From the NCBI GenBank assembly GCA_030427205.1, contig JAUHXC010000004.1, positions 124,001-188,000 on the forward strand: a stretch of 64,000 nucleotides of DNA, written 5' to 3'. This document shows positions 6,980 to 15,012 of the stretch, in pieces (position 1 is the stretch's first letter; every line of letters starts with the position of its first letter). The translations under genes were made by a program, and so were the position numbers. This stretch comes from a bacterium (GTDB lineage: Bacteria > Myxococcota_A > Bradymonadia > UBA7976 > UBA1532). The notes under the pieces were generated by a model. That model was not told the DNA's origin and did no database searches. It worked only from the letters and a program-made list of their open reading frames with translations.

Positions 6980-8290
6980 ATGATACGTATGTTGGGCCTT
7001 GGCCTGCTGACGATCGTGACAGCCGCGCTGCCCGCGCCGGGGCAGGCCCAGAATCGCCTCGTCGCGGCCCCCGCCGAGGCGAGCAGCGCGCTGTTTCGTG
7101 GCTGGGACGACCCCAAAGGCGACCACCACCCGCTCTTCGCCGCCGACGGCGACAAGAAGACCGGCTGGGTCGAGGGCGCCGAGGGCGACGGGGTGGGGGA
7201 GTGGATCCGGTTCCACGTCACCCCGGTGGCGCAGCCCGGCGCGGTGACGGTCGATATCCGCAACGGCTGCCAGCGCTCGGGCAAAGACTACAAGCGCTAC
7301 GCGCGTATCGCCGCGGCGACGCTGCTCGCGCTGCCCGACGGGGTGCCGACGCCGATCGTGCTCGAAGACAAGAAGGGCTGGCAGACCTTCGACCTGCCCG
7401 CCGGCTCGCGGCTGACGGCGGTCGAGCTGCGCATCGACGCGGTGCACCGGGGCAACGGCGACGAGCACGCCTGCCTGGGCGACGTGCGCATCGCGGTGCC
7501 CGCCGCGGTCGACAAGGCCGCCCAGAAGGCGCGCCGGGCGCAGGTGCGGGCCTGGGTCAAGGCCCGGCGCAGCGTAGGGCGGGTGCTCGACAGCCGGCGC
7601 GGGCGGCAGAAGATGCCCTTCGCGCCGCGCTACATCGCCCGCTCCGACGGGCAGGACATGGCGCTCGACTGCCAGCAGGATCAGATCTGCTACATCGAAG
7701 AGGGGCTCAAGGCCCTCGAAGGCGCGCTGGGCGCCGAGGCGCCGCCGGAGGTGCGCGCGGGCCTCGAGATGATGAAGGACGAGGCCGGCTGGCAGGCGGT
7801 GACCATCCGCGTCGAGGACGACCGGCCCGTGCCGCCGATCGACGGGCTGTGCGGCGACGAGGGCATCCAGGCGTGGCCCTGCGGGCAGGGGGTCTACCTG
7901 CCGCCGCAGATGGGCCTGTTGACCCGCGAGGGCGTGAAGGCGACGCCGCAGAAGATCATCCCCAACGTGCGTCAGCTGGGCGATCCGGAGACCTGCACCA
8001 CCTACGCCATCGACCGGCAGTACTTCGCCCGCCCTGCCGCGGGTCCGTCGCAGGCGATCATCAGCCTGGAGTGTTTGACGACGGACGCCGGGCCGGTCAG
8101 CTCGATGTCGCTGTGGGTCTACGATCGGGTCGGGCGGCTGGTGGTCAGCGCGTCGCCCCGCGAGGCGGCGGCGTTCGACTGGACCGCCGATACCGCCAAG
8201 AGCCCGGCCCGCCTCAAACGGGCCCGCAAGCTGGTCATCGGCACGGGCATGCGCACCATCATCGAGCCCGAGCGCCCGATCGCCGAGTAG
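6980..8290 (+). CDS. Exported protein with NADase-type glycan-binding (discoidin-like) domain
   Basis: A 436-residue protein with a signal peptide ending near GQAQ (residue 24). Residues about 35-175 carry the discoidin-like pattern of NADase-type glycan-binding domains: DGDKKTGWVEGAEGDGVGEWI, then VDIRNGCQRSGKDYKRYARI and a Cys at the end of the domain. The remaining 260 residues hold six or more cysteines and no recognisable enzyme motif; no toxin domain is seen. A strong RBS (CGGAGGAA) precedes the ATG. It is expected to be periplasmic or surface-exposed and to bind a ligand. It is divergent from the AAA ATPase operon. Confidence 0.75.
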   Translation: MIRMLGLGLLTIVTAALPAPGQAQNRLVAAPAEASSALFRGWDDPKGDHHPLFAADGDKKTGWVEGAEGDGVGEWIRFHVTPVAQPGAVTVDIRNGCQRSGKDYKRYARIAAATLLALPDGVPTPIVLEDKKGWQTFDLPAGSRLTAVELRIDAVHRGNGDEHACLGDVRIAVPAAVDKAAQKARRAQVRAWVKARRSVGRVLDSRRGRQKMPFAPRYIARSDGQDMALDCQQDQICYIEEGLKALEGALGAEAPPEVRAGLEMMKDEAGWQAVTIRVEDDRPVPPIDGLCGDEGIQAWPCGQGVYLPPQMGLLTREGVKATPQKIIPNVRQLGDPETCTTYAIDRQYFARPAAGPSQAIISLECLTTDAGPVSSMSLWVYDRVGRLVVSASPREAAAFDWTADTAKSPARLKRARKLVIGTGMRTIIEPERPIAE

Positions 8291-8370
8291 CGGCCCGCGA
8301 CCTCACCCCCGCCCGCCGACTCTGCACTGCGCCGCGGCCGACGCCCCGGCCTCACGATCAGGAGTCGTCC

Positions 8371-9261
8371 ATGTTCCGTTTCGCATCTCTCCTCGCCGCG
8401 TCCGTCGCCCTCGTCGCCCTTGTGGCCTGTGGCGCGCAGCCCGATCCGGCCGCCGCCGAGAAGGAGGCCGCCGCCTCGCAGAAGGCCGCCGAGGCCCCGC
8501 CGGCGAAGGCCGAGCAGCCGATGAGCACCAACGGGCTCACCGAGGCCGAGTTCAAGGCGCTGCATGTGCTCAAGGAGGGCGAGGCGCCGGCGCTGAAGGG
8601 CTCGATGGTCGAGATCGGCGGCGGCCAGCACTACCTGAGCCTGCCTGCCGGCGAGCCGCCGCGGGCGGCGGTGATCGTCATCCACGAGTGGTGGGGGCTC
8701 AACGCGCACATCAAGCATTGGGCCGATCGCCTGGCCGCCGAGGGCTACGCGGCGCTGGCGGTCGATCTGTACGGCGGCGAGACGGCGACGACGCCCGACG
8801 CGGCGATGGCGGCGATGAAGGCGGTCGACCCGGCCGTGGCGGCGGCGACGCTCGAGGCGGCGGCCCGCTGGCTCGACGACGACGCGCGGGTGAAGGCGAC
8901 GAAGACCGGCGTCATCGGCTGGTGCTTCGGCGGCGCGTGGTCGCTGCAGGCAGGGCTGAAGATCGAGGGGCTCGACGCGGTGGTGATGTACTACGGCCGC
9001 ACGGTCACCGAGGCCGAGGCGCTCGCCGGCCTCGACGCGCCGCTGCTCGGCATCTTCGCCAGGCAGGACGGGCACATCAGCAACGAGAGCGTCGACGCCT
9101 TCGAAGCGGCGCTGAAGACCGCCGGCAAGACGGCGACGATCCACCGCTACGACGCGAAGCACGCCTTCGCCAACCCCTCCAGCGGGGCCTACGATGGCCC
9201 CCTGGCGGCGAACGCCTGGACCAAGGCCCGGGCCTTCCTCGCGCAGCATCTGGGTCAGTGA
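8371..9261 (+). CDS. Dienelactone hydrolase family lipoprotein
   Basis: A 296-residue protein. The signal peptide ends in lipobox VALVAC, followed by an Ala/Glu-rich linker. An alpha/beta hydrolase domain (about 65-296) has the dienelactone hydrolase signature: VIVIHEWWGLN oxyanion region, the nucleophile Cys185 in GWCFGG, the acid in ARQDGHIS and the His in AKHAF. Most family members are cytoplasmic and open lactone rings; this one appears to be exported and membrane-anchored, so it may act on an envelope or imported ester. The ATG follows a GGAG site. Convergent with the rhodanese gene. Confidence 0.85.
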   Translation: MFRFASLLAASVALVALVACGAQPDPAAAEKEAAASQKAAEAPPAKAEQPMSTNGLTEAEFKALHVLKEGEAPALKGSMVEIGGGQHYLSLPAGEPPRAAVIVIHEWWGLNAHIKHWADRLAAEGYAALAVDLYGGETATTPDAAMAAMKAVDPAVAAATLEAAARWLDDDARVKATKTGVIGWCFGGAWSLQAGLKIEGLDAVVMYYGRTVTEAEALAGLDAPLLGIFARQDGHISNESVDAFEAALKTAGKTATIHRYDAKHAFANPSSGAYDGPLAANAWTKARAFLAQHLGQ

Positions 9262-9330
9262 GCGGCCCGTAGCGGCCGGGCGGGCATGTTCTGCGGGGGG
9301 GTCGAGGCGGCCGGCGGGCCGCAAGGGCGA

Positions 9331-9801
9331 TCAGCCGTCGGCGCGCACCTTGGCCTTGGCGGTCGCCTTGGCCTTCTGCCGGGTGACGATCAGATCCTTG
9401 CCGATGGCCGTCCAGCCGGCGACGCCGTCCTTGAAGACGTGCACGTCGGTGTAGCCCAGGTCGACGGCGGCCAGGGCGGCCTTGGTCGACGCGCTGCACA
9501 TCGTATTGGCGCAGAGGAAGGTCATCTTGGCGTTCTTGTCGGCCCCGAGGGTCTCGGCGGTCATCGCGCTGTAGTCGACGCGCACCGCGGTGGGCAGGGT
9601 GCCGGCGGCGAAGGTCTCGGCGCTCGCCGCGTGGAAGACCTTGGTCTGCTTCTGGTCGATCCACGACGCGAGGGTGGTGCCGTCGACCGTCTTGTACTTC
9701 TTGGCTTCCATCGTCTTGCTGCCGCCGCAGGCCAGGGCGACGGAGGTGCCACCGACGATGAAGCCGGCGGCGAGGAGCAGGGCGGAGAGCGTGCGGATCA
9801 T
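9331..9801 (-). CDS. Exported rhodanese-like protein
   Basis: A 156-residue protein. A hydrophobic signal sequence (1-24) precedes Cys25 (VALACGG, a weak lipobox). The rhodanese domain spans about 38-145, with SWIDQKQTKVFHAAS near the start and the active-site loop CANTMCSAS, where Cys97 is the likely sulfur-carrying residue and Cys102 sits within the loop. It would transfer sulfane sulfur or detoxify cyanide/thiols in the periplasm. The start at 9801 follows a GGGAGA site; upstream codons in frame do not encode a plausible N-terminus. The tail (KAKATAKAKVRADG) is basic. Confidence 0.8.
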   Translation of the reverse strand: MIRTLSALLLAAGFIVGGTSVALACGGSKTMEAKKYKTVDGTTLASWIDQKQTKVFHAASAETFAAGTLPTAVRVDYSAMTAETLGADKNAKMTFLCANTMCSASTKAALAAVDLGYTDVHVFKDGVAGWTAIGKDLIVTRQKAKATAKAKVRADG

Positions 9802-10136
9802 GGGGTCTCCCACGGTTTGATGTGCAGGGTCACCGCCGTCCCGGCGGCATTCGGACGATGCCGCCATCCGGCGGCGGGTTGCGGGTGATGTCGCGCAGGC
9901 GACAGCGGCCCATCGCTCCCAGGAGAACCGATCGCGGGCGGTCGACGCCAGCCGCAATGTCTCCCGCGTACGGTGCTCGACCCTCAGTCACGTCTGCGCG
10001 CAGGCCGACGAAGCGTCGCTCACCCTTGCGTTACTGCGGGCCTTCGGGGCATCGTCATCTGGCATGAAGTCGGTCCGCGCCGCCGCTACACGCCGTAGCG
10101 GCGGCCGGCGCGACCCCGCCGGACGTCAGGAGGCCC
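9802..10136. other. Non-coding divergent intergenic region
   Basis: These 335 bp separate the minus-strand rhodanese gene from the plus-strand propeller gene. The only clear structure is an inverted repeat, GGCGGCAT-N7-ATGCCGCC (9843-9865), about 42 bp upstream of the rhodanese start, which could be an operator or RNA hairpin. I see no small gene and no confident promoter hexamers. An AGGAGG-type site just before 10137 belongs to the next gene. Confidence 0.6.
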
Positions 10137-11270
10137 ATGTCCCGCCGACGCTTGCTGCTGGTGCTCGCCGCGGCGCTCGCGGCCGGGCTGGCCTATCTGC
10201 TGGCCTGGCCGGTGCCGATCGATCCGGTCGCCTGGCAGGCCCCGACCGACCCGGGCTACACCGGCGACTTCGCCGAGAACCGCCGCCTCGCCGATATCGA
10301 GCTGTTCCCGCTCTCCCCGGACCACGGACCCGAAGATCTGGCGGTCGACGCGGCCGGGCGGGTCTACGCGGCGATGTCGAGCGGCGCGATCCTGCGCTTC
10401 GACGCCGACGGGCGCGCCGAGCGCTGGTCGCAGACCGACGGGCGGCCGCTGGGCATCGAGTTCGCGCCCGGCCCGGTCGACGGGCAGACGCTGTACGTGG
10501 CCGACGCGTATCGCGGCCTGCTGGCCATCGGCCCCGATCGCATGCCGAAGCGGCTGCTCGACGCGGTCGACGGCGTGCCGCTGCTCTACGCCGACGACGT
10601 GGACGTGGCCGCCGACGGCACGGTCTACCTGAGCGACGCGTCGACCAAGTTCGGCGCCGAGGCCTTTGGCGGCACCTATCCGGCCAGCGTGCTCGACATC
10701 AACGAGCACGGCGGGCACGGGCGGCTGATCGCCTACGACCCGTCCAGCGGCGAGGCCCGCACGGTGCTCGACGGCCTGCAATTCGCCAACGGCGTCTGCC
10801 TGAGCCACGACGAGCGGTCGGTGCTGGTGGCCGAGAGCGGCAACTACCGGGTGATCCGCTGGTGGCGCACGGGCCCGAAGGCGGGCACCGTCGAGCCGGT
10901 TCTGGGGCCGCTGCCGGGCTTCCCCGACAACGTCGCGCGCGGGCGCGACGGCCGCTACTGGGTCGGCCTGATCTCGCCGCGCAGCCCGGCCCTCGATATG
11001 GGCTCGGGCTCACCGTTTCTGCGGCGGCTCTTCGAGCGGCTGCCGGCGGCGGTCAAGCCCAAGGCCCGGCCGCGGCCGCACGTCGTGGCGTTCGACGACA
11101 GCGGTCGGGTCGTCGCCGACCTGCAGGATCCCGACGGGCCGTTCGCCTTCATCACGGGGGCGGTCGAGGTGGGCGATCACATCTATCTGAGCAGTCTGCG
11201 GGCCGAGAATCTGGCCCGGGTGCCGGCGGCGGTCCTCGGTGAGCGCGCGGCCGGCGAGGAGGCACGGTGA
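10137..11270 (+). CDS. Strictosidine synthase/SMP-30-like beta-propeller protein
   Basis: A 377-residue protein with an N-terminal membrane anchor or uncleaved signal (residues 4-22). The rest is a six-bladed propeller of the strictosidine synthase/APMAP type. Diagnostic pieces are GPEDLAVDAAGRVYA, YVADAYRGLLAI, YLSDASTKF, the ESGNYRVIRWW strand and LPGFPDNVARGRDGRYWV. Bacterial members hydrolyse lactones or phosphotriesters; the substrate is unknown here. A strong RBS (CAGGAGG) precedes the ATG. Its end overlaps the GTG of the next gene by 4 bp, putting it in one operon with the DUF1592 and DUF1552 genes. Confidence 0.82.
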   Translation: MSRRRLLLVLAAALAAGLAYLLAWPVPIDPVAWQAPTDPGYTGDFAENRRLADIELFPLSPDHGPEDLAVDAAGRVYAAMSSGAILRFDADGRAERWSQTDGRPLGIEFAPGPVDGQTLYVADAYRGLLAIGPDRMPKRLLDAVDGVPLLYADDVDVAADGTVYLSDASTKFGAEAFGGTYPASVLDINEHGGHGRLIAYDPSSGEARTVLDGLQFANGVCLSHDERSVLVAESGNYRVIRWWRTGPKAGTVEPVLGPLPGFPDNVARGRDGRYWVGLISPRSPALDMGSGSPFLRRLFERLPAAVKPKARPRPHVVAFDDSGRVVADLQDPDGPFAFITGAVEVGDHIYLSSLRAENLARVPAAVLGERAAGEEAR

Positions 11271-13570
11271 GGCGAGCGTGGATCCTGGGGGTGATCGCGG
11301 CGGCGGCGCTGGCGCTGGCCGCGTGCGTCGAGCCCGGCGCCGACGGTGCGGGCGGCGCGGGCGGCTCTGGCGGCCAGGGCGGCGTCGGCGACGGCGGCGC
11401 GGGCGGTGAAGGCGGCGCGGGCGGCGGCGCGGGCCAGGGCGGGGAAGGCGGCGCGGGCGGCGCAGGCCAGGGCGGCAGCGGCGGCGATGGCGGCGGGCCC
11501 GACGGGGCGGCGCTCTACGCGAGCCACTGCGCGCGGTGCCACGGTCCGGCCCGCCGCGGCGGCGCGGGCCCGGCGCTGGATGTGCTCGACGATTACGACC
11601 GCGCCGCGCTGACCACCCGCATCGCCGAGACCATGCCGCCGGGCGACGAGATGGCCTGCACCGGCGACTGCGCGGCCGCCGTCGCCGAGTGGCTCATCGC
11701 GCAGACCGGGCCGGTCGAGGCGGTGGACTGCGCCGAGGTCGCGCCCGATCTGCCGCCCCGTCGGCTGCGGCTCTTGACCCGCCGGGAGTACGACGCGGCG
11801 GTCACCGCGCTCTTCTGGCCCGACGCCGCCGTTGGCGACCCCGAAGACTGCGGCACGATCGTCTTCGAGTTCCGCCCGGACGCCGAGCCGGGCGCCCGCA
11901 CGGTGCATGTGGCCGGCACCTTCAACGACTGGGCGCCGACGGTGGCCGGCGGCGGGCTGCCGATGGCGTTCGACCCGGCGGCGGGCGCGTGGCGCCTCTC
12001 GGCCCGCATCGGCGAGGGCACGCACCGCTACAAGTTCGTCGTCGACGAGGCCCGCTGGTACCACGACGCCGCCAACGACTGGACGGAGAACGACGGCTTC
12101 GGCGGCTTCAACTCGGTGATCGAGCTGCGCTGTGGGGCCGGCGCAGGGTCCGGCGGGCAGGCTGGCGGTGGGCGGCCGTCCCGCGATCTGCCGCCCGAGA
12201 CCCGCCCGGCGGAGTTCCCCTTCGACAACCACGCCGACTCGGCCCAGGTGACCGCGGTGCACCTCGAGGCCTACCTCGAAGCGGCCGAGGGGCTGGCCGA
12301 CGAGGCGGTGGCGGCGCTGCCGTGCCGCGACTGCGCCGATCGGCTGCTCGACGAGCTGGCCCCGCGCGCCTTCCGCCGACCGCTGACCGCCGACGAGCGG
12401 GCCCGCTACCGCGCGCTCTTCGACGGCGGCGCGTGGGAGGAGGGCGCCCGGCGCTTCGTCATCGGTCTGCTCGCCTCGCCGCATTTCCTCTATCGCAGCG
12501 AGCTGGGCGAGCCGGCGGGCGAAGGCCTCTGGCGGCTGACCGGGGCCGAGACCGCCACCGCGCTGGCGTTCTTCTTGTGGGGTGGGCTTCCCGACGCCGC
12601 GCTGGTGCAAGCCGGCGCCGCGGGCGAGCTGGCCGACGCCGACGGCATCGAGCGCCACGCCCGGCGCATGCTGGCCGACGATCGGGCGCGGGCGGTGCTG
12701 GGCACCTTCGCCGAGCAGTGGCTGGGCATCGAGCCGCTGACCCAGACGGTGCGCGCCGACGACGCCTTCGACGCCAACCTGCGCGGGGCCCTGCTCGCCT
12801 CGACCCGGCGCTTCGTCTCGTCGGTGGCCTTCGACGGCCCCCACGACTTCGCCAGCCTGCTGACGGCGGACTACACCTTCGTCAACGACGCCCTCGCGGC
12901 CCACTACGGCATGCCCGGCGGCATGGGCGCCGGCCTGCGCCGGGTCGACGCGCCCGCCGAGCGACGCGGCGGCCTGCTGGGCCACGGCAGCGTCCTGGCG
13001 ACCTACGCCCACGCCGACCAGTCTTCGCCGATCCGCCGGGGATTGTTCGTGCGCAACCGCCTGCTGTGCCAGGAGCTGCCGCCGGCGCCGCCCAACGCCG
13101 GCGGGGTGCCCGACGTCGACCCGAGCGCGACGACCCGCGAGCGCTTCCGCCAGCACACCGACGACCCGTTCTGCTACGCCTGCCACCGCTACATCGACGA
13201 CGTGGGCTTCGGCTTCGAGCAGTTCGACGGCGTGGGCCGCTGGCGCGAGACCGAGAATGGCCAGCCGATCGACGCCAGCGGCGACATGAACGACGTCGAG
13301 CGGCTGGGCAGCGGCACGTCGGCGCCCTACGAAGGGGTCGGCCCGCTGGGCGACATCCTCGCCGAGAGCGAGGCGGCCCGGACGTGCTTCGTGCGCCAGG
13401 TGCGCCGCTTCGCCCTCGGCGTGCTCGAGCACGACGCCGACTGTGACGTCGAGCGGCTCGCCGAGCGCTGGGCCGCCGCCGACGACGACATCCGCGAGCT
13501 GTTGATCCTGATGGTGCGTGATCCGGGCTTCGTGATGCGCCGGGCCGAAGACGAGGAGGGGCAGCGGTGA
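11267..13570 (+). CDS. DUF1592/DUF1588/DUF1585 cytochrome-like lipoprotein with CBM48-like insertion
   Basis: A 767-residue lipoprotein (lipobox ALAAC). A Gly-rich spacer (about 25-75) is followed by a cytochrome c-like segment with heme motif CARCH. Next comes a DUF1587-type start (RRLRLLTRREYDAAV), then an immunoglobulin-like CBM48/AMPK-type glycogen-binding domain at about 198-290 (HVAGTFNDWAP, HRYKFVVD). The DUF1595/1592/1588/1585 blocks follow, with a second CxxCH (CYACH) near 635. Such proteins pair with DUF1552 proteins in Myxococcota and Planctomycetes; their role is unresolved but probably extracytoplasmic redox. The GTG start overlaps the previous stop. Confidence 0.85.
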   Translation: MRRAWILGVIAAAALALAACVEPGADGAGGAGGSGGQGGVGDGGAGGEGGAGGGAGQGGEGGAGGAGQGGSGGDGGGPDGAALYASHCARCHGPARRGGAGPALDVLDDYDRAALTTRIAETMPPGDEMACTGDCAAAVAEWLIAQTGPVEAVDCAEVAPDLPPRRLRLLTRREYDAAVTALFWPDAAVGDPEDCGTIVFEFRPDAEPGARTVHVAGTFNDWAPTVAGGGLPMAFDPAAGAWRLSARIGEGTHRYKFVVDEARWYHDAANDWTENDGFGGFNSVIELRCGAGAGSGGQAGGGRPSRDLPPETRPAEFPFDNHADSAQVTAVHLEAYLEAAEGLADEAVAALPCRDCADRLLDELAPRAFRRPLTADERARYRALFDGGAWEEGARRFVIGLLASPHFLYRSELGEPAGEGLWRLTGAETATALAFFLWGGLPDAALVQAGAAGELADADGIERHARRMLADDRARAVLGTFAEQWLGIEPLTQTVRADDAFDANLRGALLASTRRFVSSVAFDGPHDFASLLTADYTFVNDALAAHYGMPGGMGAGLRRVDAPAERRGGLLGHGSVLATYAHADQSSPIRRGLFVRNRLLCQELPPAPPNAGGVPDVDPSATTRERFRQHTDDPFCYACHRYIDDVGFGFEQFDGVGRWRETENGQPIDASGDMNDVERLGSGTSAPYEGVGPLGDILAESEAARTCFVRQVRRFALGVLEHDADCDVERLAERWAAADDDIRELLILMVRDPGFVMRRAEDEEGQR

Positions 13571-14982
13571 AGATCCGAGAGACCCACCCGAAGGCAGTGA
13601 AGACCCACCCGAAGGCAGTGCTGGACCGGCGGCGCTTCTTGCAGGCGGTCGCGGCGGGGCTGGCGCTGCCCGGCACGCTGGGGCTGATGGGCGGCGAGGC
13701 GCGGGCCCAGGTCGGCGGCGCGCGGCGCTTCTTGGTGTTCTACTTCCCCGACGGCGTGCCCGGCGACAGCCAGAACGGCGACCGCAGCCTGTGGCACATC
13801 CACGAGGGCGGCGAGGCCGACTTCGCGCTGCCCGAGCTGCTCGCGCCGCTGCGGCCGTGGCGCGATCGCTCGGTCTTCTTCCGCGGGCTGTCGATGGGCG
13901 ACGCCGACAACGGCAGCCACCCCGGCGGGGCCCAGAAGCTCTTGACGGCGGTCGATCGGGGCAACGGCGAGAGCATCGACCGGGTGCTGGCGCGCACCAT
14001 CGGCGCCGACGCGCCCCACCGCCACGTCTACCTCGGCGCGCAGGCGGCGCCCGGCGGGGCCTCGGGCGACAAGGCGATCAGCTACGTGGCCGCCGGCAAT
14101 ACGGTGGCCGCGCAGGATGACCCGGTGCAGGCGTTTCAGCGGCTCTTCGGCGCGGGGCTGGCCGCCGAGCCGGGCGCGCCGCCGGTGGACGTGCGCCAGG
14201 CGACCCGGCGCAGCGTGCTCGACGTGATGCGGGCCGATCTCGAGGGCCTGCGCGGGCGGGTCTCGGGGCGAGCCCGCAGTCGGCTCGAGCTGCACCTCGA
14301 CGCGGTGCGCGAGCTCGAGCTGCGGCTGGCGCCGATGGCTGAGCCCCAGCCGCCGCCCGAGGCCGGCGACATCTGCGCCCGCGAGCCGGCGCAGGTGGCC
14401 GCCGTCGATCAGGGCGCGCTGTATGATCCGGCGCGCTTCCCGGCGATCCTCGAGGCGCAGACCGAGGTCATGGTGCGGGCGATGGCCTGCGGCCTGACCC
14501 GGGTCGGCGTCATCCAGTGCAGCCACCACACCACCGACCTGCTCATGAGCGCTTTTCCCGAGACGCCGATGGCCGACGAGGGCATCTACATGCGCAGCCA
14601 CGAGGCGTCACACTACGGCGCGGGCCATGACTTCGGCGACCCCAAGTTCCGCTCGTACGTCGCCCAGCGGCGCTGGTTCGTCGAGCGCTACGCCGCGCTG
14701 CTCGCCCGCCTCGCCGAGATGCCCGAGGGCGACGGGACGATGCTCGACCACACGGTGGTCCTGCTGTGCACCGAGGTCTGCGACGGCAATACCCACCAGC
14801 ACCACGACATGCCCTTCATCGTCTCGGGCGGCGAGGCGGGCGGCGTGCGCACCGGGCGCCTGCTGCGCTTCGGTTTTCGGCGGCACGGCGACCTCTACGC
14901 CGGCCTGGGCCGGGCCCTCGGCGCCGACTTCGCGCGCTTCGGCGACGCCGGCGATGGGCCCCTGCCCGGATTGGTGGCGTAA
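13567..14982 (+). CDS. DUF1552 protein with Tat signal
   Basis: A 471-residue protein of the DUF1552 family, which nearly always follows a DUF1592/1588/1585 protein, as here (GTGA overlap). The N-terminus carries a twin-arginine motif, DRRRFLQAVAAG, then a hydrophobic stretch ending ARAQ, so it is expected to be exported folded. Internal DUF1552 hallmarks include FYFPDGV, FRGLSMGDADNGSHPGG and MVRAMACGLTRVGVIQ. The fold is related to alkaline-phosphatase-like/DUF1501 proteins. The start region holds a 21-bp tandem duplication giving THPKAV twice, before the Tat motif. Confidence 0.88.
   Translation: MKIRETHPKAVKTHPKAVLDRRRFLQAVAAGLALPGTLGLMGGEARAQVGGARRFLVFYFPDGVPGDSQNGDRSLWHIHEGGEADFALPELLAPLRPWRDRSVFFRGLSMGDADNGSHPGGAQKLLTAVDRGNGESIDRVLARTIGADAPHRHVYLGAQAAPGGASGDKAISYVAAGNTVAAQDDPVQAFQRLFGAGLAAEPGAPPVDVRQATRRSVLDVMRADLEGLRGRVSGRARSRLELHLDAVRELELRLAPMAEPQPPPEAGDICAREPAQVAAVDQGALYDPARFPAILEAQTEVMVRAMACGLTRVGVIQCSHHTTDLLMSAFPETPMADEGIYMRSHEASHYGAGHDFGDPKFRSYVAQRRWFVERYAALLARLAEMPEGDGTMLDHTVVLLCTEVCDGNTHQHHDMPFIVSGGEAGGVRTGRLLRFGFRRHGDLYAGLGRALGADFARFGDAGDGPLPGLVA
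13580..13620. repeat. 21-bp tandem duplication at the 5' end of the DUF1552 gene
   Basis: The unit agacccacccgaaggcagtg plus one base occurs at 13580-13600 and again from 13601 (last base differs). It encodes THPKAV twice ahead of the twin-arginine motif. In frame and therefore tolerated. Confidence 0.95.
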
Positions 14983-15012
14983 TCTTCCTGACGTGGGCAT
15001 GCTCTCAGGTGC

